A stretch of 64,000 nucleotides of DNA from Taudactylus pleione (lineage: Eukaryota > Chordata > Amphibia > Anura > Myobatrachidae). The notes beneath the pieces are model-generated. The model worked only from the letters and a program-made list of their open reading frames with translations, ran no database searches and was not told the origin of the DNA. A program made the translations under genes and the position numbers. The stretch is taken from assembly GCA_031769625.1 (NCBI GenBank), contig JAUIMM010001592.1:255501-319500 (forward strand), given 5' to 3'. This document shows, one piece after another, positions 43,950 through 57,600 of the stretch (positions are counted from its first letter, which is position 1; the number at the start of each line of letters is the position of its first letter).

Positions 43950-44863
43950 TCACAATGACCTGCTTCTGTTTTGAAGCAGATACATTTTATCATTAAGTTC
44001 GGGTCTGCATAAAATAATATAACATTTGGGGAAGAATATACAGCCTAAAAGTCCAGCGTTTGTGGTCAGTATGGAAAAGATCTCCACAGCCACCATGTGT
44101 TTCCCTCTGGTGCTCAGATACGCCGGGATCATTGCAATCCAGACACTGCAGAACACCAGCATGCTGAAGGTGATGTACTTGGCCTCATTAAAGCTGTCCG
44201 GTAATGTCCGTGCTACAAACGCTGTAATAAAGCTCACAGCTGCCAGAATCCCCATATAACCCAGGACCGAGTAGAACCCAATAACTGAGCCCTCATTACA
44301 CTGAACGATTATCTGTCCCTGGTAGGAGTGTGTGTCCAGCTCCTGGAAGGGGGGAGAGACAGATAACCAGATAATACAAATTATAACTTGGGCAGATGAG
44401 CAAATAAAGACAACACAATTGGGCAGTGTTGCTCCCATCCATTGTCTCCACACACTGCTGGGTTTGGTGGCTGTGAAAGCAATGCAAACCATTATAGTCT
44501 TGGCCAACACAGAGGAGACTGCTACTGAGAAGAGGATCCCATAGGAGACCTGACGCAGCTTGCAGGTGACATCCACAGGACGACCGAGGAACAAGAAGAT
44601 ACAGAGGAAGCTCAGCATGATGGAGACCAGGAGAAGGAAGCTGAGGTTCTTGTTATTAGCTATTACTATAGGTGTATCTCCATGTGATATAAATATTGCC
44701 AATATTAGATGGGTGATAAAGCAGAAAGAAACTGAGGCAGAAATAAATACTGCAGAGATCCCATCATTTGTGTAGGATAGAAAGTCTTCACTTTTTGGAA
44801 TGCACAAATCCCTTTTATTGTTCGGCCATTCATCATCCAGGCAGTTAAGGCAGTTGTCGCTGT
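43950..44863 (-). CDS. V2R-B exon 6 (seven-membrane-span domain)
   Basis: A 914-bp exon that begins at TTTTGCAG|AC and reads [15 protein letters not shown], the last cysteines of the cysteine-rich domain. Seven hydrophobic segments follow, the first around [19 protein letters not shown]. Conserved V2R stretches include [26 protein letters not shown] and the membrane-7 motif [15 protein letters not shown]. It stops at 43950-43952 after a short tail. No frameshift is seen. The length and the PKCYIIL motif set it apart from calcium-sensing receptor relatives. Confidence 0.96.
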
Positions 44864-45635
44864 CTGCAAAATTGCAAAATTTTAAAAATTTTATTATTAT
44901 TGATATTGGGCACAGTTTTGTGTACTGTACTTTCATTAAATCAATAATGGTGTATTTTACATGTTGCCCTCCAAAGTTTATTCTTCACATATACTGTATC
45001 AATTAAGAATAAAAACATGGACAACAGTGCTAACGTTAAAAATGTTGTCAAATTTTATGGACAAAATAATACATTTTAAATGGTGGCAGCAGTAAAGAAC
45101 ATTGGTGTTCTGCTCTCCACTTACAAAAAAAACACCCATTCAGGTGGTGTAACCATTTCCTGTGCAGGACAATTGGTTCACGACATACCCCCATGCAAGG
45201 AGAGCACTCCCACTAAGCCAAAGACTTAACTTAAACAACCAATCTACCATTCTTTACAACCATTTGCACAACCAATAAACAACACACAACAAAGGATGGG
45301 TGAAAAACTGAGGCAGTTACTCTTCCTCACAAACTTTATATACCCCAATGAAACTTGTCAATATTTGGTTGCTTGCAAAAGAAATTGGAACACATTAAAG
45401 GGGAAACCAAACCAGCATATTTAAAGTGGAAACACTCTAAAACTCCTCTTGGTTTAATGTCCCTCAGGGTAAAATGTCAGCCTTCAGTTAAACATAGCAA
45501 ACACGCAGCAGAAATTAAAAGAGTTCACAAAGCAACCTTATAAATAGATGAGATATAAATACCCTAATTAGTATGTCCATATATTATGTTGTTATTATTA
45601 ATATGATTATTTTTATTATTATTATTATTATTATT

Positions 45636-45675
<40 letters not shown>

Positions 45676-48600
45676 TTCTTATGGTTGTTGTTGTTAATAA
45701 TAATAATAATAATAATAATATTGTTTACTCTTTATAGGCTAATACTCTGTGAAGGAATTACTGTATATCCTATATAGTTATATGTGAAAATGGTATTAAA
45801 TAAAGGTTCATCTGGTTTTAAGCAGCTGTGCTATTTTTTACATGAAAACTCTCCTTAGACTTTAACATTGTGCCCATTTTTATTCAGTGCTAAAATATAT
45901 TTGATAATAGAAGTGATTACTACTCAAGCATGTCAGTTTTATAATATTGGAATATATTTCCCATCTGAATGTAACTCATTTTTGTGACTAATACTACATT
46001 GTTTTTTTTGCCATTATATCTGTAATTTACTGAAGGGGTGCCTCTCCCTTTTTTCTAGTAAGCTGGATCCAGCCAGGCATAGATTTTATTTACATTTTAA
46101 TATTTTGTATTTTTCAAGTTTTATATTTATTTCTATTATTATTATTATTATTATTATTATAGATATCATATATGTTGTATTATTGTTACGTTGAAACTTT
46201 GTCTTTACTCAAACCCTTTCTGTGTATAAAATTGGGTTGTAACAATATGTACCTGTTAATCAGGGTTAGACCATGAAGAACATACTAGAAATGAGACACT
46301 GATCACATTCACATCACGTGACGAAACGCATCAGTCTAATGTGGGGCTATGGTTCACTTGGTTGGATAATCGAAGACACTGCTGCTTTGTACATGCTAAC
46401 CAACTCCTGTACTTCATTGCCAGCAATTCATCTCTGGAGTACAGTGAAGTAATGAGCTCTCGTATGCTTCGGGACCACCAGCTGGACTAGGTCGGAGATC
46501 CAGCACACTACTACACCAAAAGTTATTGCTACAGTAGTTATTTATCTACTCCAAAGAGTCAAAAGCAGCTTTTGGCAAATATATACAACTTAAAGAGGCA
46601 TACTGGGATCTTGCAATTACTACAAAATGTGCCGAGGACAGTATTTCATCCACAGCTACTTATTAAATTATAATATCTGTGGTTTATTAACTGCATTGAT
46701 AGTGGGGCAGATTCCAAATGATCCTAATGATGGACTTGAAGTACTTTTCACAGGAGTACTGATCCTTTGCCTTGTTGTTATTTTGTATTGGTAGAATGAT
46801 AACCACAGGTTATTACAATTTATTTTTTATATTAATTGTTCTATATGTGTTGTGTATTTTTTTGTTCTAATAAAGTGTACTTTGATATTGTTTTTAAAGA
46901 ATTGAGTGCATTGGAATATAATTAATTATTGTTTTTTCCTTTTATTGTTTATATGTGCTGTATATTTTCCTTTTTTCTCTGTTTAAATATTTTAATAGTC
47001 ATTGCAATCTTTTTTTTTTTTAATAGAAATATATTGGATCTGTTACGGTATATATACATACAGGAAATACCATATAAAATTTCAGTATTTCTCTCAAGGT
47101 GGATTTAGAAAAAGCTTAGGGGTAAAGATATTGGATAAAACTTAAAGATCTTATAAAATTACACAAATTATTCAGCCTGGAAATTTCAATGTCATAAATA
47201 TACCACACTATAAATATACCACACTATACCATGCAATTAACATCAGACATCAGACATGAAGAGTATAGAGATAAGGCAGCTTCTCTTATTTGCAGATCCT
47301 TAGCTAGCAAACAATGAAATGTCAATTATATTTAAAAAAAAGACCCCAAAAAATTGTGGTGCAGTTACACTAAATGCAAAATAGCAACAGTGCACAATTA
47401 TTCCTGCATACTTGATTGAAACTCTATGTTTCAATGAAAAGATTTAAAAAAAAAACTTTAGTTTAAATTGTGTGCCTTTAAAAAGTGGAATGAATGAATG
47501 AATAAAAGTGTAAATAATGTATGTAAAATATGTAATAAAAGTTTTATAAAAAAAAGTGTTGACTTCTATATCTATATTTAGACCATATGGTCTCAAAGTT
47601 TGTAAATTATAGATCCATTTTGTTTCATTTTTTTTTAAGGTCTGTCACTATAAACCCTCCTCTCCAACGGGCAGTTACTGTTTTTGTATACATATGAACT
47701 TGAGGCCTTTAGGGTTTTTATTATGTCGTCCCAGAAATGTTGTGACACACTATGGCCCTCATTCAGAGCCGGTCGCAAGAAGCGATCACTCTCTCTGAAT
47801 GAGGGCGGCCGCTTCTTTTTTTTCTAGTGTGACCTCCTGGTCGCTAGCTAAGTGGTGGGTTACCACCCACAGCTTAGCGACCGACCAGGTTGATGATCAC
47901 GATGGTGAACACCATCGTGACCATCGGGGCTTGTGACGAGACCCTAAGGTTGGGTCTCGGCAACCGCAAGCCCCAGGGAGTTTCCTGCTCTGATCGAGCA
48001 GGAAGCTCCCCACTGACATCACTGATGATGTCAGTGCGGCCGCCCACAAAACGGCAGGTGTTCCTTAAGGAACGCCTCCATTTGTGAAACCACCCCCCCC
48101 GCCCCACCTACAAAACGGGGCGAGCTGTCGATCAACATCGACAGCCGCCCCTTTTGTAGAGAGCTCCGGAGTGAGAGAGTTTCTCTCTCGCCCCGGGGCT
48201 TGCGCACGCGCAGTGCGGCCGCTGCGCGTGCGCAGGGCCAACCATCGACATGGTTGCGAGCGCATCGCCGCTTGCGACCTGGTCTGAATGAGACCCTATG
48301 TTTGTTTAATCCATTTTTAAGATGCTATATATGTTTGGCAACTCTTGTCTTTATTTTTCGTTTTGTTTGTCCAACATATTAGTAACCATACAGGCATTCT
48401 AGAAGATAAATGGTGCCTTCTGTTTTCCAAGTAATGTGGTCTTTTATTTCATACTTTTTGTTTGTATGATTAGATTTAAAATCCTTAGCTATTTTTGTTC
48501 TGTTTTTTTGGTTTTTACATCCTGGGCAATTAAAGCAAAAATGGTATCCCCCATTTTTCATTTGTAAAATAAGTAATTTTATTACTAACAGGACTTATAA

Positions 48601-51600
48601 ACTTAGATCTACAATTTTATTGGAATCGTTACTAATGCATGTTAAATATTTTCATATTTTCACGCATGCTAAATTTTTTTGATTGTGAATGCAGAATAAA
48701 AAATGTTATGTCTTGGAACATATTTTGATAAAGGAATCAATTATTTGAATTTGGTTATTTATAGAAAAAGGGGAACAATTAATAATTTATCATATATCAA
48801 GGAATGTAAAGAGTCCTCTAGTCATTTTAAACAATATTTTTCTTTACTTTCTCGCACATCTTTCTATTTTTGTGTATCTTGCAAAAATAATTGATTAATA
48901 AACGGCTGATACATTTTTTTATAAAATTTGCTGATTTTAATTGTCAAACTTAGGAGGGCACAACTGAATCATAGTTCATTTTCTTTCTTTTTTTCTTGTG
49001 GAAAAGTGATTGGCGTCTGTAGGTGGTGACGTGAGGAGGCTTGAAATGCCCATAAGAATGGTCCGCTCAGTGGGCGTGTTATGGGAATGTCGTGGATGTG
49101 CAATGCAAGTAAGTGGCCGCGTTTCCAGACGCAAGCATAGGAGGCCGTGGTCAGACAGAGAAACTGTCCCTGCAATTGGTCTGGTGCAAGTTTTGATGGA
49201 GCAACGGATGGTGTCGTATAAGGATGCAACAATCGGTATTACAGAGTGCATGGACGCTAAAAGTGGGTGCCTCAGTCCTTGCACATTTTCCCGCACGGAC
49301 GTACACAAGGGAAGGATTTTGCAAAAAGTCGCAAACGGGTGACCGCCAATAGATGATGCTGCTTGCACATCTGCCTCAGTCGCAGAATCCGTCCCTAAAT
49401 GTGATGATCCATGGCAAACATGTTGATGAGAACCGTTTGGGGTTAAAATAAATAACATGTTGGTTTTCAAGAATGCCTTATTGTCCCAATTAGCCTGACC
49501 CTTTTTATTTCTTATTCATTTAATGCCTAAAGCTGGGTACACACCTGGTGATATGGCGCTCCTTCTATCGACGAGCGATATATCGCAAGTGCATTGGTGG
49601 GGTGTGTACGCCCGATATGTCTGTGAACTACATAATTCAAAGACATAACAAGTTGGCCCTGCAGCACAGCCAATGCTGATACATCTGAATGATATATCGG
49701 TGCATCTGCATGAGTGTACGGGCGACCCGCCAACCACCCGTTTATCAGCGACATCTTTTTTCATTCACTAAGTATAGAAGTGTCCAGTCTTCATGATTTC
49801 ACCATCATTATATAAATATTTGCAAAATTCTTACAGTACTATTATAATGGAAAACCTATGGACATACAGTATTTTTATTATTACATGTGACAGTTATACA
49901 TATTTATATAGTGCATACAATGTACCAGTTGTATTGGATATTTCTCCCTCAGAACAGGGAACGCAGTCATAGCAGCAGGGATATATTCCAGGTCTGGGGA
50001 TCTTCCTGCTCCCAGGTAAACACTTCTCTGAGCAGCGAGAGTCTGGAATCTGAGATTGAGACAAATAGTAATTTGCCCATAATTTGAAAATATTTGTGTT
50101 AACATTTCTAAACTACAGACTAGAGGGCATTCCTAAAAGTATAAAATGAAAGAGCAAAATCACGCAATTGTCCACCTATCATAATTATAGGTGGTGTAGC
50201 GGGTAAGTCCAGACGACCAATGGGAGACTGAGATGTTGCAAATGGAATGGGATTGAAATACCGGCAGCTGTTGAAATCCCGACAGCGGATGCCCGACAGG
50301 ATTAAGATCCCGACTGGGGCAGATAAGTACCCTAACCCTCCCCTGTCTCCCCTATAACCCTCCCTCAGTGGTTCCTAACCCTAACCTCCCCCCTCTAGTG
50401 CCTAACCCTAACCTCCCTCCAGGGGTGCCTAACCCCCTCTTACCGCTCCCTAAACCTAACCCTCTGGGGGGTGCCTAACCCTAACCTCTCCCTGGGGTTG
50501 CCTAACCCTAATCCTCCCCCCTAGGGGTGCCTAACCCTAATCTCCCCCCCAAAACCTAACCCTAACTATGCTAGACTCCCTAAGCCTAACTCTTCCCCCC
50601 CGCCCCCCCCCCCCCCCATGTCTAACGCTAAGGGTGCCCGGAATTTACCTTCATTCAGGAAGGTATCCTCGGCTTTTAGCGTCGGGATTAAGATAGGAGT
50701 CGGTATTTTGGGACGGGTTTCCGCTGTCGGGATTGAGACCGTCGGTCTCATAACTGCGTCTCGTTGCAAACAAGTAATCTTTTATTCCAGGCTTGAAAAG
50801 GCAGAACAAGTGTAATGGCTTCTTACACAAGGCAAACACAGTTTAGGAACAATAAGCTTACATGAGTCAGTACTTCAAATGAGCAGAGTATCCACAGCAC
50901 AGTTTGCCCAGCATAGAGAGAGCTGCTAAAGGTGCAATCTCTCCCTCTCATTACCACTGACTGACTAAGGTTACCAGGTTTTTATACCTTAGCTGGTCTT
51001 AATTGAGGTAATGGTGTGGTTCCTCCCTGGCTACAGAGGGTTTATCCCTTTCCTCAGAATGCAGGACAGTAGGAGAGACCCATTCTGTCACAAGTGGACA
51101 TCCACATCCTGGTGTCTGAAAATGCCATATAAAACTGAGATACACCCACTGGTGGGATCCGGGGTCCAACTGAAAATGGATATGGTGGAAACTGTGAACA
51201 ACTTCACTTCAAACTCGATACCATTTAGGCCCGTATTCAATTTGAGCCAAGCCGCAATACTTTTTCGCGGCCCATACTTTTTGCCTACTTCGCCTGTTTT
51301 GCAGGCGGAAAAGTATTGCGCACGTGCACGCGTATCCTCATATTCAATTTGAAAGTAGGCGAAAACTGCACCCGACGAAACTGAAACAGGTGGAAAGTAC
51401 TGTCAGATTTGGGGAAATCAGCCTGACACCCCCCAAAAGATGCATGGACATGGGGGATCACTACGGGTACCCCCGAAAAGCCCTGCTGAAGGTATTTGGG
51501 GTTTTTAAACAGGCTCAATAGGTGCCGTTTTGCATTTTTCTGTAAGTGGTGAAAAATAGTATTTAGCAAGTTTTTTTGGTTAAAATAACTATTCCCAGCA

Positions 51601-54600
51601 AATTTGGGGTACTTAAAAATGGGGTCTGCATATTTAAAAGTTGCTAAAGTGAAGTTGAAAAAAATGTGAAAAATCCACCTTCCGCAAGTACCTGCAATCC
51701 AAAAAACACCTGGGGCATACTTGGGGACCCCCCCAGAGTCAAGTTCGCTAGTTTTTAACTTTGTACCCCAACTTTTGGCGGAGCAGCTGTGTACTGAGGT
51801 GACCTTGCAGATGACAGTTCCATTTACTAGTTTGCGCACAAATAGCATATTATATCATTTCCACACCTGGCAAAGACAGCATTGCAGATAATTTTACAAA
51901 GGCCAGAAAGGAATACATACGAATTACCGCCGGACACAAGTCCGGCGGTTCAAATCCCAACAGCGGCAGGGCGACACGGCTGAAAATACCGATCGTCCCC
52001 AGGTAAGTATGAACTAACCAAACCCCCCTAACCCTAACCCTCCTTAGGGGTGCCTAACCCTAACCTTCCCCCCAGTGCCTAACCCTAATCCCCCCTTCCC
52101 CGCCGCCTAAACCTAAGTCCCCCAGGGAGGTGCCTAACCCTAAGTCCCCCCCGGGGGTGCCTAACCCTAACCCTCCCTCCCCCTAGCCTAACCCTAACCT
52201 CCAGGGGGGTGCCTAACCCTAAGTCCACCCCGGGACCTCTAAACCTAACCCCCTCCGCGGCATCACTTCGGTCGGGAAGCCGGGCGCCGGTCTCCCGGCG
52301 TTGGGGGAAATGCCGGACGGCTACATCTAGACGCCGGTCATTTCACCCTCGCAGGGATATGACAGTCGGGAAGCCGGCTGTCGGTATAATGTCAGCCGGC
52401 TTCCCGATTGCATACTGCCAGAAACTGCCTAAATTCCAGTGGTTACCTTTGACGTTAAAGAGCCTAAAGAATATTTTTACTAGTAAGAAACAGTTACTGA
52501 GAATTGAGTCTATGGTTAAGTTTTAAGTTGAAGATGTATGTAAAGTATATATGTTTTTCTGGTATAACAATTTCAACATATTTTGCAAGGAAGTGCAAGA
52601 ACATATTTTAGGAACCAAACTGGTGCCGTTCAGTCACAAAGGATAAGAACCAGAAACCTCATGTACGTATTACATAACTATTCAGTAGACAATGGCTGCA
52701 GCTAACCTTACTGTCACCGTGCTTCCATATTATTGCACTTTCGTTGATGAAAAGCTGCTGGTCTTCCTCCGCGGATGGAATTAGATCACCAACATCTCTA
52801 ATCACCAGTTTCATATTTCCTGTCATCATCCAATTTAATATACGATAAGGACTGACAAATTCTCCATTGTCATCAAAACCCAGATGTGATCCGTCTTGAA
52901 ATGAAAATGTAATATTCTTCAAATAGCGATGTAACTTTAAACAAATTAAATGAAGCAAGAGCATAATATTGTGCGCAATAGGCAGGTAACTTAGAATGTC
53001 TAATGAATTAAGCAATGTTATTGTTATATAGAGTGGGGTAAACGTAGACCTAACCCTAAAAATCATGAAAAAAAAACCCATGTGTTGACATTGTAGTGTC
53101 GACAGGTTAAATGCCGGGCAGTGGTAAGTGTAACCCCAGAATCTACTTCTGTGCTGGGGTATCAGCTTGCGATGATGAATGTCTCCCTTGTTCAAGGATC
53201 CTGGAGCTGGAGCCTTGACTGCTGAAGCTGCCAACACAGATCGGCTGATTTATGGAGCTGACTCAGCGGAGCGATGCTCCAAGGAATGCATCAGGTGCAA
53301 TGCACTGTGTGCAGGTATGCAGTCGGGATGCCGACGGTCCAAATGCCAACCGCCGGCTTCCCGACTGTCTAATCCCAACAAGGTACTACGTCGAAATCCC
53401 GACGCCTGTCATTAGACCTACGCCAGGAGCCCGGCGCACCCGGCGGTATTACATACTGATTCCTGTGTGTATGTCGCGGCATCAAGAGGTGTCACGGGTA
53501 CGGACTGGGAGCAGCTGGGGTCGGGAGGATCAGATCAGCTTATGGCTGCAAACATATTGGGTGGCTGGTCCATGGGGAAGGGCCAGCCACCCCGAATTTA
53601 AAAATGTCTGACCCAGCCACTTGCCAATCTGTACCTGGCAAGCGCTGTGTGTAGGGGAGGTGGGTGCTTAAGCCTCCGGGCCCTGTTCGGCATGTAGGTA
53701 ACTAAAATGGGCACTTCTCTCCTCTGTCGCTTCAGTGACAGTCACAAGATTATGACATCAGATCCCTGGTGGCAACAGCAGGACCGCCTTGTGACCTCAG
53801 CAAGGAAGAGCTGGTACCATCTCCTCCCTCTTCAATACAGCCTGCAGTGCAGCAGTGTACTACAGTGAGTCAGTCTGACTCTTTAGTAGTACCTGCTGAT
53901 AATGCTGTCAGCACCAGGCCCCTTCATTAAGGCGGGGCCAGGCCAATGCACCGGCCGGCTGCACCGCCGCTAGTACCGCCCCTGATTATTTCTTGGTGGA
54001 TGGGGTCTGTAAGAAGGCTTTCCGCCTTTCAGTATCTGTGACTTTCTGACAATGGAGATGGTGTACCTTGGTCCTTAATTTTCTGCCTCTGAATGCTTTT
54101 ATATATTTTATAATATATTAAATAAAATATAATATATAAATATTACACCACCAAATACTCCAATAATTTTGTTCACAAATATTAATGACACGCCACACAG
54201 TGCTTTGAAGCTGGATAATGTGCTGCACCCCAATACCCTAATTAATTTACTGCTGGTTTGTACAATTATTAATGACACACCACACCGTGTTTTGTAGCTG
54301 GATAATATTTTACACTCTAATTAATTTGCTGCAGGTTTTTACAAATATTAATGGCACCACATGGTGCTATGTAGCTGGATAATGTATTTTACACCCCAAT
54401 ACTCCAATTAATATGCTGCAGGTTTTTATAAATGTTAATGACACACCCAGAGGCGGATCATAAGGCGCTCTGGCGGGGCTATTGCCCAGGGTGCTGTGAT
54501 CTGGGGGTGGAGCTACAGTCACCTTACTGGCGCCATCTAGTCTATTGGCTGGGGAAGTAGTCTCACTGACTAGGTCTCGCCCACCCGCCCTGCCGCCTCC

Positions 54601-57600
54601 ACGATGTATGTAACTACATCGCGCCGTTCATTGCATCATCCCATCAGCCATGCAGGACAGCAGATGGGACGATGCAAAGAACGACCATCATGAACGTGGA
54701 TTGCAACAATATTTCATACACATCGCATAGTGTGTACGATATATCATTACAATCCGCGTCAGAATGATATATTGTACTATATATCGAACAGTGTGTACCC
54801 AGCTTAAAGGTGCGTACACGCTAGACGACTCGCAAAAGATGCAATGTCATCAACGATTTTCCTTGAACTCCCCCTGGCAACTCCCCTGCACTCCCAGACA
54901 AACGATATAGTGCATAAACTGTCCAACCTGACAAACGATCTGACAAACGACCTTAATCTCGTTAACCAGATTGGCAGATCTTGCCTGCTGTAGTCAAGAT
55001 CTGAAGATGACTCGCGGGGATGCGCATTGGCATCGTTATTGTGAGTAGACACTTACGATTTGGACATATTTTACACCATTTGGCGTTCCGATGCATCGAA
55101 AATGTGTAAATCGTGCAAAATATATCGTCTAGTGTATATGCACCTTAAGATCTATTTGACTACAGCAGCTGCTATATATCATCTCAAAACATCCACGCAC
55201 TAGTGTGTACCGGTTCCTAGCCACTGTAATCCTCACTATTGCTGGTATTCTGGGCCTGATTCAGACCCACTGGCGAGCGGCTGTCCGCTCGCAAGTGGGT
55301 CGATGTTCTGGACTGAGCATGCGCACGACGGAGGGAGCTCCGTCATGCGCATGCGCCAGACGCGACGAGCGAAGGAAAGTCCTTCGCTCGTTGTGTCTGA
55401 TCAAAGGGGGCGTGCTGTCGATGTTGATTGACAGCACGCCCCCTTTGGTAGGCGTGCCGGGGGGCGTGCCTCCCTGCCGGGGGCGTTCCCACAGGAACGC
55501 CTCCCGTCAGAAGCCGGCCCACTGACATCATTAGTGATGTCAGTGGGAGTGATTTTGGCTCTGATAGAGCCAAAATCACTCCGGAGCTTGCGGTTGAAAA
55601 CCTCAACCGCAGGCTCCGGCTCGCAGTGGCGATGGTCGCGATGGTCACGACCATCAAGGCCATCAAAATGCACGCTCGTATAGGCTGTGGGTGGTGACCC
55701 ACAGCTATACGAGCGTCCAGGAGGACGCTCCATTTTCATGGAGGCCGGCCCTCATTCAGAGCGTGCGCTCTGCTCAGAGCGTACGGCTCTGAATGAGGGC
55801 CTCTGTCCTGAAATTCCCTTATTGATCAGAAATCTCATGTCATACCTTACCCATACTATCTATGCCAACCCAAGATAGCAATTTTCCTAAAAAACAATAC
55901 ATACATCTAAAATTAAAGGCCTACACAAAGGTACTACAGGTATTGTAACACATTTTAACTTGTTGCACAATACCTTTTGACACTATAGTGCAAACAGTTG
56001 GAGACAGTAATTTCTTAAATACATTTTTGCTACCTGTTGTTTAATAAAATAGGTGTTCGTTTCCACTTTTTGATGTTTCACGTGCAATAATAAGTGCATA
56101 TTATTTAAAGCATGAGTAGTAAGGTAAACTGCCAAAAACACACGCGGGAAAATTCCTACGTAGTTAAAATTACGTAATCGTCCAATAACCTCCTTCGCAG
56201 AACATTTATGAAGGCTTATGTTGTATATGGAGCTATAATAATGGGATGTTGATTGGTATGTTGAGTAGCAATGATAGTATAACATATAAATATGTTCCAG
56301 CATTTTATTTTCAGGGTAATTTTCAGGTTTCATATTCTTAAAGATATCTGGCACATGTATTGGTACATAGTCAAATACCAAACTACCATTAAATATATTG
56401 ACAAACAGGTCCATGAGAAACTTGTTACTTGCCCAATTAGGATTCAGGACTATGGTCCTGTCAATGAGCATGTCGTACATTTCTCGTAGACAATTTATGA
56501 AAACCTGAGAAAAGGTCCCACAAAGTACAACGACCTTGGCAGTCGATTGTCTAATTATTTCAGCATTCCTTCTCTTTGTCCAGCCCTCGTTGCTGCTTTG
56601 ATCACAATTCATTTTTATGGTGAAAGCGACACCGATGCCCTTTTTGGACAAATAATTTCTCAGCAGTTCAGCCTCTGTCTCTCCGCTGTCATCACTGGAG
56701 GCTAAAATGCCAATCCATGTCCACCCGAAATATTCTAAAATGTTAGACAGCATTGAATAAATTGTTTGATGATTTTGAAGAGTTTTGAAAAAAGTCGGAT
56801 AAAATAGTCTGTTGCCTAACGCATGGGTTGCGCCATAGCTGATCTACAAGAGAAATTAAATTCTACAGCAATGGATATTTTACAATAAAAAATTGGACTG
56901 CTATAGAAACACTGTAAAGAACTTTTTGGGTTCTTGGCATAATTCACAATCTTTGGTCATGTTCTGTGGTGAGATAATTGCCACTGTAGGGGGTATACAC
57001 ACTATGTGGCCTGGGGGTGTGGGGGACATGGCAACACCTCTCCACCCTACCCATGATCAGTATACCACAGAAGGGGCCTCAAGCCAGGGCCGTAACTAGG
57101 GTAGTGCGACTTGTGCCATGGCACAGGGCACCGCAGGGCAGGAGGCGCTGTTTGGGCCTCTCAATTTACCTGTTTATTATTATTCATACTTGTAGCTTCC
57201 TCTTCTTTTATCCCCAGCATCTCCTGGTTGCCCAAGGAGTACCCCATCTCTTCCCTGGCCCTTCCCCATGAAGCCATGGCCCTTTCTCAGGTGCACTATC
57301 TTATGGCCCTATTTAAAAAATGGAGGGTGGGCGCCAATGCTCTCTCTGGTACAGGGCACCAAAAAATCTAGTTACGGCTCTGTCTCAAGCTGATGGAATG
57401 GCATCACAGACCCCCCGACACATTTCTCTATATGGGCCCGGGAGGATACTGGATCATACACCTGGCCACAATATTCATGATCTTCTTCCCACAGATACTT
57501 TTATTATAAGTTCAAGCAAAAAGTTGTTGAAAAATACACTTTGAGGTTATACACATTTTTTTTAGGGGTGAGCGGGTTCGGTTTTACTCGGTTTTACTCG

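Noticed and set aside
49010..49342. 110-codon plus-strand frame as a host gene
   Set aside because: No recognised domain, and the opposite strand is equally open, as expected from GC-richer DNA.
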